From Streptomyces nitrosporeus (lineage in GTDB: Bacteria > Actinomycetota > Actinomycetes > Streptomycetales > Streptomycetaceae): 64,000 nucleotides of DNA. The number at the start of each line of letters is the position of its first letter. The stretch's first letter is position 1. Position numbers and translations under genes: made by a program. Positions 8,493-16,928 of the stretch are shown in pieces. The notes beneath the pieces were generated by a model. The model was not told the DNA's origin and ran no database searches. It saw nothing but the letters and a program-made list of their open reading frames with translations. The DNA lies in the NCBI RefSeq assembly GCF_008704555.1, contig NZ_CP023702.1:4812001-4876000 (forward strand), read 5' to 3'.

Positions 8493-11400
8493 CCTGAGCA
8501 GACCCGGCGCCCGTGCCGTGCTCTTCGGTACCGGTACTCACGTCCAAGGGTCGGAACTGGCCGGTCTGCCCTCCGTCGACACCACGCTGGACGACCTCCG
8601 GGACGCTCTGGTCGGGGTCTGCGGAATGACGCCCGGCCAGGTCACCCGGGTGCCTCCGGAAGCCGGCGCCGCCGAGGTGATCGCGGCGGTGGAGGACGCG
8701 GTGACCGCCGACGGGCCCGTGCTGCTCTACTACGTGGGGCACGGTCTGCTCGGCCCGCGCGACACCCTGTACCTCGCCACGAGGGGTACCCGGTCCGACC
8801 GGAACATCGCCGAGGCCGTCGACCACCGCACCCTGTGCGACCTGCTGGGCGAGCCGGAGCACGGCAGTCTGGTCGTGCTGGACTGCTGTTTCTCCGGGAC
8901 CGGCACCGTGGCGGAGACGGACGGCGGGGTCCGGAGGGCCTTTTCCACCGCCCGGCCCCGGGGCAGCTTCCTGCTCACCTCCTCCTCGTACCTCGAACTG
9001 TCCTTTGCTCCCGAGGGCGAGCGGAACACCCTGTTCAGCGGCCGGCTGCTGCGTCTGCTCACCTCCGGGGACCCGGCCGGGCAGCCCTGGCTGACCCCCG
9101 ACCGGCTGCACATCGCGCTGGACCGGGAGTTCGCGGACGATACGCGCGTCAACCCGGCCCGGCAGAGCCAGGGCAGGCTGGGTTCACTGCACCTGGCCCG
9201 TAACCACGCCTACGGCACGGGTGGCTTCCAGGACGCCACCCGTGCCGAACCGCCCGCCGACGTGCCCTGCCCCTATCCCGGCCTGGAGCCCTATCGCACC
9301 GAGGACAGCGCCCACTTCTTCGGCCGCGAGCAACTCGCCGCCAGGCTGATCGAACTGGTGGAGCGGGCGGACCCGGACAGCGGGGTCATCGTGGCCGTGG
9401 GGGCCTCCGGCACAGGCAAGTCGTCCCTGCTGCGCGCCGGACTGCTCGCGGGCCTGGCCGCCGACTCCCCCGCCCGCCCCGCCCTGCTGATCCCCGCCCC
9501 CGGCGCCCACCCGATGCGTACGCTCGCCGGGGCATGGGCACGGACGACCGGCCGGGGTGTGGACGAGGTACGGGACGCACTCGCGCACGGCCACTTTCCC
9601 GAGCCGCTGCCCGGCCGGACGGCCTGCCGTCTGCTGGTGGTCGACCAGCTGGAGGAGATGTTCACCCGGTGCGAGGACCCCGCCGAGCGCGCCGAGTTCA
9701 TCGCCGTGCTGGCCGGGGACGGGCCGGGGCCGCGCGTCGTGGCCGGTCTGCGGGCCGACCACTACGGCAGCTGTTTGGAGTACCCCGCGCTTGAACGGGC
9801 ATTGGAAAAAGCCCAGTTGACCGTTCCGCCGCTGCGCGCACGGGAGCTGCGTGCCGCCGTGGAGGGGCCGGCCCGTGCGGTGGGTCTGATCCTGGAGGCC
9901 GGGCTGACGGACCGGCTGCTGCACGATCTGCGGGCGGGCCGGTCCGCCGCGGACACGGCGGCGATGCCGTTCCTGGCACATGTGCTGCGGGAGTTGTGGC
10001 TGCGCCGCAGCGGGGTCCGGCTCACCCTCGCCGGTTACGAGGCCACCCGTGGCATCTGGCGTTCGGTGGCCACCACCACCAAGGAACTGCACCGGTCGCT
10101 GGACAAGAACGGCCGCCGGATGATGAAGGAGTTGCTGCTGCGTCTGGTGTACCTCCCGCCGGACGGAGGCGCCGCCGTCGTACGCCACCGGGTCCCGCTG
10201 GCCGTGCTGCCGGAGGGGTCGGAGGAGATCCAGGACCTGCTCGCGACCAAGCGGCTGCTGACCGTCGACCAGGACACCGCGCAGATCGCCCACGAAGCGC
10301 TTCTGAGGGCCTGGCCCCGGCTGCGCCGGTGGATCGAGGAGGACACGGCCGCCCTGCTGCTGCGCCAGCGGCTCGGCACGGCCGCCGAGGAATGGGAGGT
10401 GGCAGGCCGTGACCCGGCGTTCCTCTATCGGGACAGTCGTCTCCGGGAGGCGCTGGCCTTGGCCGAGGAGTCCGTACTGCCGGGGCGTGAAAGGGAGTTC
10501 CTGGCGGTCTCGGAGGAAGCGGCCGAGCGGGAGCTGTACCGTGAACAGCGGCGGACGAAGCTGTTGCAACGGGCCCTGGCAGCCGTGGCTGTGGCTCTCT
10601 GCCTGGCTCTGGTCGCCGCCTTCGCCGCCGTACGGCAGCAGCACAATGCCGAGGCCCAGCAGCACAACGCCGAGGCCCAACAGCGGGTGGCCACGGCCCG
10701 CGCGCTGCTGGCGGAGGCCGGGAACCTGAGCCAGAGCGATCCCCGGACCTCCCTGCGGCTGGGCCTGGCCGCACACGCGCTCCAGCCCAGCGCCGACTCC
10801 CGGCACCGGTTGTTCGACACACTGGCCCGCAACCCGTTCCGGGGCGCCTTCGAACTGCCGGCGCGGACCATGGACGGGACGATCGGTTTCAGCGCCGACG
10901 GACGCACCCTGGCCGCCAAGGAGACGGACCCGGCACGACTGTCGCTGTGGGACACCGGCCGTGCCCCCGTCCCGGGCGCCCCGTTGGCACGGTTGGACTG
11001 TGCGGCGCCGAAGGAGGGCGGCAGCGGCGTGGCCTTCGGCGGGACCGGCGGCCGGCTGGTCGCCTCGGCCTGCGGGACCGATGAACTGAAACTGTGGGAC
11101 ACCGGAGGTCTCCGCGAAGACGTCGTGCCGCGGGAGGTGGCGACGGTGCGCGTGGACGGGCTGTCCGGTGTGCCGGAGTCGGTGGCACTGAGCCCGGACG
11201 GCACGCTGCTGGCGGTGGCGGGCTGGAAGAAGTACGTCAGCGCGGGAGTGCTGGTGCTGTGGAGTCTCGCCGACGCGAAGCGACCACGGGTTCTGGCCGT
11301 GGTGAAGGCGTCCGACGAGGAACCGGTGGAGACGGACCAGGTGCTGTTCAGTCCGGATGGCCGTCTCCTCGTCACCGCGGGTGGTGGCGGGTCGGCGCTC

Positions 11401-12894
11401 TGGGACGTCACCTCCCGGGGCCGGCCCCGCTTCCTGGCCGAGGTGGGGGAAGCGGGCGATGTGGTGGCGTTCAGCCCGGACGGCGAACTGCTGGCCGGGG
11501 CCGACGACCGTGAAGTCGCCCTGATCGACATCTCCTCACCCCGGCACCCGAAGGAACTGGGCACGAGGACGGGGCACACGGCCCGGGTCGCGGCCCTCGT
11601 CTTCTCCCCGGACGGCCGCCGTCTGGCCTCGGGAGGATGGGACGAGACCGTCGTGCTGTGGGATGTCGGCAGGCCGGAGGACCTCGTGGAGCAGTACAGG
11701 CTGACCGGGCACCAGTCCTTTCTGGCGGCCGTCGCGTTCGCCTCCGACGGCCGTTCGCTGGTCTCGTTCTCCGACAGCGCCCAGGAGGTCATCCGCTGGG
11801 ACCTGGCCGACCTCCAGCAGCTCGACCTCCTGGGGCCGGTCTCGCAGGCTGATGAACTCGCCCTGACCCAGGACGGCACGACGCTCGCGGCGTCCTGGGG
11901 CGGGAGGATCGCCCTGTGGGACCTCTCCGACCCGGCGAAACCCCGCAGACTCTCCCTCGTGGAGCCTCCGCAGGACGAGCAGGGCGCGGGAACGGGTATC
12001 GCGGACGTCGCTCTCAGTGGTGACGGCACCCTGCTCGCCGCTGTGGACTACGACGCACGCGTCACTCTGTGGAGCGTCACCGACCGTGCCCGTCCGCGTG
12101 TCGTGGCCACCCTCCACGGGGAGGACGGAGGACTGGGGCCCTCCCTCGCCTTCGCCCCCGGCGCGTCGCTGCTCGCCCTGAACGACGTGCGGAAGATCCA
12201 CGTCTGGGACGTCACCGATCCGCTACGGCCGGCAGTGGTGGCTACCCGCTCCGACGCCCCGATACGGGACATCGCGTTCAGCCCGGACGGCCGTTACATC
12301 CTCGTCCCGGGACGCGAGGTCGGGCTGTGGGACTTCAAGGCCGGGAAAACACGCGCCTTGTCGGTGGGGCACCGGTATCCGGGTTCGGTGGCCGCCTTCG
12401 CCCCCGGAGGGGACGCGGTGGCCGCCGTCGACAGCATCGTCCTCACCGGCCAGGACGGAATGCCCGTGCACCTGTGGGAAGCGCGTCCTGGTCACGGTCC
12501 TCGCAAGCTGGGCGAAGTCACCCTGACCGATCCGCAGCTCCCCACCATGCGCCATCTGGCCTTCCACCCGGACGGTGCCCTGCTCGCGGGTGCGGCCGAT
12601 GACGGGTCCGTACGCCTGTGGAGCGTCGCCGACCGGGAGAACCCCTATCTGGCCTACTCCTTCGGCGGGCACTGGAAGGCCGTGAACGACGTCGTGCTGG
12701 GCGGGCCGCGTGGACGGACCATGGTCACGTCCAGCAACGGCACCGGCATTGTCTGGGATCTCGGCGACTATCCGCAGATCGCGGCCGACACCGTCAGGAT
12801 GGCCTGCCGGGTCGCGGGCGGCGGACTGACCCGTGACGAGTGGAAGCGCCGGGTCCCGGACGCCGGTTACCGGGGGACGTGCCCGCGCCGATGA
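8482..12894 (+). CDS. Caspase-like protease / STAND NTPase / transmembrane / WD40 repeat protein
   Basis: The product has 1470 residues. The N-terminal caspase-type (C14) domain, about 1-240, has the catalytic pair His87 (YYVGHGL) and Cys136 (LDCCFSG). An NTPase of the STAND class (about 260-650) follows, introduced by YPGLEPYRTEDSAHFFGRE, with Walker A GASGTGKSS and Walker B-like LLVVDQLEEMF. One transmembrane helix (about 695-715; ALAAVAVALCLALVAAFAAV) precedes a C-terminal beta-propeller region (about 790-1460) with many WD40 units (FSPDGRRLASGGWDETVVLWD). The architecture is that of NTP-gated conflict or programmed-death sensors: WD40 senses, STAND oligomerises, caspase cleaves. It overlaps the EACC1 gene by 11 bases and ends in a strong bidirectional terminator. 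Substrate and trigger are unknown. Confidence 0.93.
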   Translation: MTGDLSRPGARAVLFGTGTHVQGSELAGLPSVDTTLDDLRDALVGVCGMTPGQVTRVPPEAGAAEVIAAVEDAVTADGPVLLYYVGHGLLGPRDTLYLATRGTRSDRNIAEAVDHRTLCDLLGEPEHGSLVVLDCCFSGTGTVAETDGGVRRAFSTARPRGSFLLTSSSYLELSFAPEGERNTLFSGRLLRLLTSGDPAGQPWLTPDRLHIALDREFADDTRVNPARQSQGRLGSLHLARNHAYGTGGFQDATRAEPPADVPCPYPGLEPYRTEDSAHFFGREQLAARLIELVERADPDSGVIVAVGASGTGKSSLLRAGLLAGLAADSPARPALLIPAPGAHPMRTLAGAWARTTGRGVDEVRDALAHGHFPEPLPGRTACRLLVVDQLEEMFTRCEDPAERAEFIAVLAGDGPGPRVVAGLRADHYGSCLEYPALERALEKAQLTVPPLRARELRAAVEGPARAVGLILEAGLTDRLLHDLRAGRSAADTAAMPFLAHVLRELWLRRSGVRLTLAGYEATRGIWRSVATTTKELHRSLDKNGRRMMKELLLRLVYLPPDGGAAVVRHRVPLAVLPEGSEEIQDLLATKRLLTVDQDTAQIAHEALLRAWPRLRRWIEEDTAALLLRQRLGTAAEEWEVAGRDPAFLYRDSRLREALALAEESVLPGREREFLAVSEEAAERELYREQRRTKLLQRALAAVAVALCLALVAAFAAVRQQHNAEAQQHNAEAQQRVATARALLAEAGNLSQSDPRTSLRLGLAAHALQPSADSRHRLFDTLARNPFRGAFELPARTMDGTIGFSADGRTLAAKETDPARLSLWDTGRAPVPGAPLARLDCAAPKEGGSGVAFGGTGGRLVASACGTDELKLWDTGGLREDVVPREVATVRVDGLSGVPESVALSPDGTLLAVAGWKKYVSAGVLVLWSLADAKRPRVLAVVKASDEEPVETDQVLFSPDGRLLVTAGGGGSALWDVTSRGRPRFLAEVGEAGDVVAFSPDGELLAGADDREVALIDISSPRHPKELGTRTGHTARVAALVFSPDGRRLASGGWDETVVLWDVGRPEDLVEQYRLTGHQSFLAAVAFASDGRSLVSFSDSAQEVIRWDLADLQQLDLLGPVSQADELALTQDGTTLAASWGGRIALWDLSDPAKPRRLSLVEPPQDEQGAGTGIADVALSGDGTLLAAVDYDARVTLWSVTDRARPRVVATLHGEDGGLGPSLAFAPGASLLALNDVRKIHVWDVTDPLRPAVVATRSDAPIRDIAFSPDGRYILVPGREVGLWDFKAGKTRALSVGHRYPGSVAAFAPGGDAVAAVDSIVLTGQDGMPVHLWEARPGHGPRKLGEVTLTDPQLPTMRHLAFHPDGALLAGAADDGSVRLWSVADRENPYLAYSFGGHWKAVNDVVLGGPRGRTMVTSSNGTGIVWDLGDYPQIAADTVRMACRVAGGGLTRDEWKRRVPDAGYRGTCPRR

Positions 12895-12901
12895 GCGACT
12901 G

Positions 12902-12942
12902 CGGGCCGGGCCCCACGGAGGTGGTCCGTGGGGCCCGGCCCG
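12902..12942. terminator. Bidirectional terminator
   Basis: An 18-bp perfect stem (12902-12919 with 12925-12942; core CCCCACGGA/TCCGTGGGG) has a 5-base loop. It separates the caspase gene from the convergent DUF397 gene. Confidence 0.9.
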
Positions 12943-12962
12943 TGGGGGCGCGGGGCGCCGGG

Positions 12963-13169
12963 TCAGGCGGTGCCGCGGGCGTCGGCCTTCACGCTGTCGG
13001 TGAAGGCGGTCCACTGGGTGGCGGTGAAGAAGAGGCGGGGGCCGTGCTGGTTCTTGCTGTCGCGGACCGCTCGGCCGCCGTCGGAGAGCGGGGCCACTTC
13101 CACGCAGGCGTCCTGCTGGCCGCTCGCGGTGGACTTGACGAAAGGCCCGACGACGGTGGAGGTGCTCAT
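12963..13169 (-). CDS. DUF397 domain protein
   Basis: A 68-residue protein of the DUF397 family. The hallmarks are FVKSTASGQQDACVEVA near the N-terminus, VRDSKNQHGPRLFFTATQW in the middle, and W-x-x-F near the end. These small proteins are typically encoded next to XRE/DUF5753 regulators and RsbW-like ATPases in streptomycetes and are proposed to work with them in developmental or antibiotic control. Its start overlaps the stop of the XRE gene by four bases, so the two are coupled. It has been described as toxin-like in newer annotations, but toxicity is not established here. Confidence 0.9.
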   Translation of the reverse strand: MSTSTVVGPFVKSTASGQQDACVEVAPLSDGGRAVRDSKNQHGPRLFFTATQWTAFTDSVKADARGTA

Positions 13170-14035
13170 GTCTGGTTCCTCTGATCTTGTTCGCGGCGCA
13201 TCAGGGTCATGATGTCGGTGACGCGCCTCAGTGAATCGGCCGGGCTCAAGGCGCTGGCCCGGAGGTTGTCGAAAGCGTCCGAGAACGCCTTGAGTTGACC
13301 GGGCCGGTCCATGAACAGGGTCCCGGTCAGGTTGGCCACACAGGCGATGCTGGGGTCGGTGGGGAAGTCGAAGAGCCAGAACGAACTCTGGACCCCCGCG
13401 TGGGCGCCCGCCTCGAACGGCAGGACCTGGAGCGTGATGCTGCTGCGTTCGGCCAGCCGGGTCAGGTGGTGCAACTGGTCGAGCATCACCGCATGGCCGC
13501 CGACCACCTGCCGCAACGCGCCCTCGGTGACGATGACCCAGATCTTCGGCGGCTGTTCGCCGTCCAGGATGGACTGACGTTCCATCCGCACCTTGATCAG
13601 CGAGTCCACATGGCCGGGCGGCAGCACCGCCGGGCCCGCCGTGATGATGTGGCGGGTGTACTCGGGGGTCTGCATCAGACCGGGCACGATCATGCCCTCG
13701 AAGGTGCGGATGCCGGTCGCCGTGCCCTCCAGGGCGATGAAGTCGCGGTACTCACGCGGCAGCGCGTCCTCGTAGGCGATCCACCAGCCACGGGACCTGG
13801 CGTCCTTCGCCGCTTCGAGGAAGGCGGCTATCTGCTGTTCGTCGGTGACCTCGTACAGCGCCAGGAGAGCCTTCAGGTCGGTGCGGGAGACGCGGACGTC
13901 CCCACTCTCTATGCGGCTCATCTTGGACTGTGAGAAGCCGAGTTCGGAACCGACCGCCTCTGCCGTCATGTCGGACCTGCGGCGCAGTTGCCGCAGGTCG
14001 GAACCGAGGCGGCGGCTCCTGATCGTCTGGCCCAT
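13166..14035 (-). CDS. XRE-family regulator with DUF5753 domain (WhiJ/AbaA-like)
   Basis: The protein has 289 residues. An N-terminal helix-turn-helix (about 10-65; MTAEAVGSELGFSQSKMSRIES) is followed by the DUF5753 ligand/partner-sensing domain (about 95-275; RTFEGMIVPGLMQTPEYTR, FWLFDFP). It is expected to repress nearby genes and be relieved by its small DUF397 partner or another signal. GAGGAG lies four bases before the ATG at 14035; an in-frame GTG one codon upstream is less well spaced. It is divergent from the RsbW-like ATPase gene across an intergenic region with three TTCGCCAC motifs. Confidence 0.93.
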   Translation of the reverse strand: MGQTIRSRRLGSDLRQLRRRSDMTAEAVGSELGFSQSKMSRIESGDVRVSRTDLKALLALYEVTDEQQIAAFLEAAKDARSRGWWIAYEDALPREYRDFIALEGTATGIRTFEGMIVPGLMQTPEYTRHIITAGPAVLPPGHVDSLIKVRMERQSILDGEQPPKIWVIVTEGALRQVVGGHAVMLDQLHHLTRLAERSSITLQVLPFEAGAHAGVQSSFWLFDFPTDPSIACVANLTGTLFMDRPGQLKAFSDAFDNLRASALSPADSLRRVTDIMTLMRREQDQRNQT

Positions 14036-14184
14036 CACGCTCCTCGAATATGTCGGGGCTCAGTGTGCCCGGCGGCCGGGCGCGAACGCCAACACATGTT
14101 CGTGCATATATGCGAAAGGGGTAGTTGCGAAATGGGAGTATGCGGCACTACTGTGACGCCCTCGGTCACGCAACGTGCTCTCAG

Positions 14185-14242
14185 TGTGGCGAAGCGTGGC
14201 AATGCCCGTGGTGAGAGGTGGAATTCGCCACCTTTCGCCACC
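14185..14242. promoter_or_regulatory. Candidate operator: three TTCGCCAC motifs
   Basis: The 9-mer TTCGCCACC occurs directly repeated at 14224-14232 and 14234-14242. An inverted copy (TGTGGCGAA) lies at 14185-14193. The first direct copy forms part of AGGTGG-AATTCG-CCACCT (14216-14233), a 6-bp inverted repeat. The motifs lie in the divergent promoter region of the XRE regulator and the ATPase gene, which is where an autoregulatory operator would be expected. Confidence 0.5.
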
Positions 14243-14261
14243 CGCCGAGAGGTGAACTCCG

Positions 14262-14831
14262 GTGCTCAACGAAGAGCAGACCTTTGTCTTCCCGGCTGTC
14301 GAGAGCTGTGTGGCGGAGGCTAGAAAACGTGTACGGAGGGTGGTGCGCGGGTGGGGGTTTACCGAGGAGTTCTCGGACACCGCCGAACTGCTCGCCAGCG
14401 AACTCGTCACCAACGCCGTGCTGCACGCCTCGGGCGGTGACTCCTGCCGGGTCGTCTGCGCCCTCGTGGGAGACCTGCTCACGGTCAGCGTCATCGACCA
14501 TGGCAGCGGCATGCCGGTGCTGCGCCAGGAGCGCACGGCCGGGACCGCGACGGGCGGGCGCGGACTGCTGCTGGTGGAGAGCCTCGCCTGTGACTGGGGT
14601 GTACGCCCCGTCCTGCGCGGCAAGGCGACGTACTTCGTGCTGTCGGGGAGCCGGGAGGCGGCCGGCGTACCCCGGGCCGCGGGGGAGGCCGGGGTGCGGG
14701 AGGGCGTGGGCGGCGGCACGGGGGACGGTTCCCGGAGCGGGTGCGCCCCGGGGGAGGTCCGGGCCGGGCGGCTGCTTCCCGCTGCCCGGCCCGGCCGGCC
14801 CGGGCAGCGGTGCTCGTCCTTGAGGGGCTGA
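14262..14831 (+). CDS. RsbW-like ATP-binding protein (HATPase_c)
   Basis: The 189-residue protein has a GHKL/HATPase fold. It has the N-box (LASELVTNAVLHA), G1 (VIDHGSG) and G2 (GGRGLLLVESLACDWG) motifs that bind ATP. It resembles anti-sigma-factor kinases of the RsbW/SpoIIAB type, which are abundant in Streptomyces and often accompany DUF397/XRE pairs. After about residue 130 the sequence becomes Gly/Pro/Arg-rich and low complexity. The GTG start at 14262 follows GAGAGG. It is convergent with the secreted-protein gene and ends 24 bases before that gene's stop. Confidence 0.9.
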   Translation: MLNEEQTFVFPAVESCVAEARKRVRRVVRGWGFTEEFSDTAELLASELVTNAVLHASGGDSCRVVCALVGDLLTVSVIDHGSGMPVLRQERTAGTATGGRGLLLVESLACDWGVRPVLRGKATYFVLSGSREAAGVPRAAGEAGVREGVGGGTGDGSRSGCAPGEVRAGRLLPAARPGRPGQRCSSLRG

Positions 14832-14855
14832 AGTCCTCCGAATCCCGGCGCTTCG

Positions 14856-15200
14856 TCAGCTGAAGACGACCGAGCGCACCTTCAGCCGTTCCGAGGCCCC
14901 GCCGGTGTGGGGACGGAGGGCGAAGGAGTCCCCCTCGCAGTCGGCATCGGCGAAGACCGTCGCCCAGGCGTCCGTGCGGTTCTTCGGTGAGTGACCGGGC
15001 AGGGGGTTGTCCGGGCCGACGCCGGGGAGGTTGACGCACTCGCCGCTGGGCGGGCTGTTGAGGAAGCCGGTCGCCTCGTACCCCTCGACGGTCACGTAGT
15101 CGTAGCGGAACTGTCCTGTGGCGGCCGAGGCGGAAGCCGGAACGGCCGCGAGGAGCAGGACGGCGCCGAGGACGGCGGGGACGGCGGAGCGGAGACGCAT
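14856..15200 (-). CDS. Small secreted protein, crystallin/inhibitor-like
   Basis: The 114-residue precursor starts MRLRSAVPAVLGAVLLLAAV and has a clear signal peptide cut near ASASAA. The mature part of about 88 residues has two cysteines (GECVNLPG, DADCEGD). The pattern ATGFLNSPPSGECVNLP...ATVFADADCEGDSFALRPHT...VRSVVFS suggests the beta/gamma-crystallin-like or I36-type inhibitor fold common in secreted actinobacterial proteins. This is inferred from pattern only. The upstream reading frame runs through a 9-bp tandem repeat and is not coding. Confidence 0.75.
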   Translation of the reverse strand: MRLRSAVPAVLGAVLLLAAVPASASAATGQFRYDYVTVEGYEATGFLNSPPSGECVNLPGVGPDNPLPGHSPKNRTDAWATVFADADCEGDSFALRPHTGGASERLKVRSVVFS

Positions 15201-15220
15201 GGGCGGGTCTTTCTCTCGGC

Positions 15221-15280
15221 GGAACAGGTGGAACGGGCGGAGCAGGTGGAACGAGCGGAACGGGTGGAACGGGCGGAACC
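15221..15280. repeat. 9-bp tandem repeat in the upstream region of the secreted-protein gene
   Basis: Six to seven copies of a 9-base unit (GGAACGGGC / GGAACAGGT / GGAACGAGC) lie at about 15221-15280, just upstream of the start of the minus-strand secreted-protein gene, in its promoter or leader. Confidence 0.85.
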
Positions 15281-15398
15281 TTGCGTGGCCCTTTCTGCCC
15301 GGTGAACGGGCCCGCGTCCACGCGGTACCCGTACCGCACCCGCGCTTCACCCGTACGGGCAGTGAAGAAACGAATCCGCGTCCGCCGTCCGGCGCAAC

Positions 15399-15522
15399 GG
15401 ACCCGTGACGCGGCTCCCCGTCCGGAGCGAGGGACCCGTGACGCGGCTCCCCGTCCGGAGCGAGGGGCTCGTGACGCGGCTCCCCGCGCGGAGCGACGGA
15501 CCCGTGACGCGGCTCCTCACCG
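15399..15522. repeat. 33-bp tandem repeat downstream of the MFS gene
   Basis: Nearly four units with exact 33-base spacing begin at 15399, 15432, 15465 and 15498 (core GGACCCGTGACGCGGCTCC). They lie between the stop of the minus-strand MFS gene and the secreted-protein promoter. They have no spacers, so this is not a CRISPR. Confidence 0.9.
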
Positions 15523-15531
15523 GTGGCAGGC

Positions 15532-16845
15532 TCAGGTGCGGACGGGGCCCGCGTTCCGTGCCGCCCGGCGTCGTGCCGTCGCCCAGGCCGCCGTGACCGT
15601 CAGGGCCAGGGCCGCCGCGCCCAGCGGGGCGGCATAGCCGGTGACCGTGCCCGCGTGCTCCACCAGCCAGCCGCCCGCCGCCGATCCGGCGGCTATGCCG
15701 CCGAGCAGGGCGGTGACGGCGAGGGTCATGCCCTCGTTGAGCTGGGACGCGGGCGTGAGCCGCTGGACCAGGGTCATGCCGGTGACCATGGTGGGGGCGG
15801 TGGCCGCGCCCGCCAGGAGGAGGGCGCAGGCCAGGACCGGCAGGGCCTCGGCCGTGGTGGCGGCGAGCAGGGGCAGCGCCATCAGCGCGGTCATGCCGGC
15901 CAGGCAGAGCAGCAGTCTGCGGTGGACGTTCCCGGCGGGGCGCAGCGAACCGTAGACCAGGCCGGCCACACAGGAACCGGCGGCCTGGAGCGCCAGGATC
16001 GCGCCCCCCGCGTGGGCGATCGAGACGACCTCCATGGAGCCGAAGACCGCGCCCGTCGCGAGGAAGACGGTGAGCAGTGCGGGCATGCCCGGGGTGCGCA
16101 GGGGGGAGGCGGCGCGGGTGCGGGGCGCGACGGGGGGCTCGGTGGACCGCTGGGCGGCGAAGAGCAGTACGCCGGTCATCAGCAGGACGGCCCCGGTCAG
16201 GGTCCCGGCCTCCGGGAAGAGCGCCCCGCACAGGACGGCGGCGAGGACCGGGCCGAGCATGAAGCAGAGTTCGTCCGCCGCCTGTTCGAAGGAGTTCGCG
16301 GTGTGCAGGGCCGCCGGGTCGCCCTGGTGCAGATGGGCCCAGCGGGCGCGGGACATACCGCCGGTGTTCGGGGTGGTGGCGGTGGCGGCGTAGGCGACGA
16401 AGAGCGTCCACAGGGGGGCGTCCAGGCGTACGCACAGCACCAGGGCCAGGGAGCCGAGCACGGCGAGCGCGGTCGCGGGTACGGCGATCCGCGCCTGACC
16501 GTGGCGGTCGACCAGCCGGGCCGTCCAGGGGGCCACCACGGCGGTCGTCGCGAGACCGGTCGCGGTGACCGCCCCGGCCAGGGCGTACGAGTCGTACGCG
16601 CCCGCGATCATGATGACGGCGCTGACGCTGAACATGCCCATGGGCAGCCGGGCGAGCAGATTGCCCGCCGTGAAGGCGCGTGCCCCGGGGGTGGACAGCA
16701 GCCGGAGGTAGGGATTGCGGGCCGTCGTCTTCGGGGGCGCCGTCTCCAGGCGGACGGTCTCCGGAGCCGGTTCCTCAGGGGGGCGGGCGGTGCCGGTCCC
16801 CCGGGCGGTGCCGGTCTCCGGGGCGGTGGTGGTTTCGTGGGACAC
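15532..16845 (-). CDS. MFS transporter
   Basis: The 437-residue protein has about 12 predicted hydrophobic segments and a cytoplasmic loop motif RLVDRHGQARIAV after the second helix (the DRxGRR-type motif A of the major facilitator family). The N-terminus is a Pro/Glu/Thr-rich tail. The GTG at 16845 (VSHETTTAPE) is preceded by GTGAGG at proper spacing and is preferred over the ATG at 16875. It is divergent from a LysR-type regulator gene 83 bases away, which probably controls it. The substrate is unknown; drug or metabolite efflux is likely. Confidence 0.9.
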   Translation of the reverse strand: MSHETTTAPETGTARGTGTARPPEEPAPETVRLETAPPKTTARNPYLRLLSTPGARAFTAGNLLARLPMGMFSVSAVIMIAGAYDSYALAGAVTATGLATTAVVAPWTARLVDRHGQARIAVPATALAVLGSLALVLCVRLDAPLWTLFVAYAATATTPNTGGMSRARWAHLHQGDPAALHTANSFEQAADELCFMLGPVLAAVLCGALFPEAGTLTGAVLLMTGVLLFAAQRSTEPPVAPRTRAASPLRTPGMPALLTVFLATGAVFGSMEVVSIAHAGGAILALQAAGSCVAGLVYGSLRPAGNVHRRLLLCLAGMTALMALPLLAATTAEALPVLACALLLAGAATAPTMVTGMTLVQRLTPASQLNEGMTLAVTALLGGIAAGSAAGGWLVEHAGTVTGYAAPLGAAALALTVTAAWATARRRAARNAGPVRT

Positions 16846-16928
16846 GGGACAAGCCTCACGGCGGGCCGGGAGCACCGTCCAACACCTGATCAGCGCTTAT
16901 TCACGCAGCTGTGTTGTAAATTCGCCGG

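Noticed and set aside
7364..15380. ssrA-integrated genomic island with att repeats
   Set aside because: The accessory content is suggestive, but no second copy of the tmRNA 3' end and no integrase were found.
15399..15522. 33-bp periodic repeats as a CRISPR array
   Set aside because: The units are contiguous with no variable spacers, and no cas genes are nearby.
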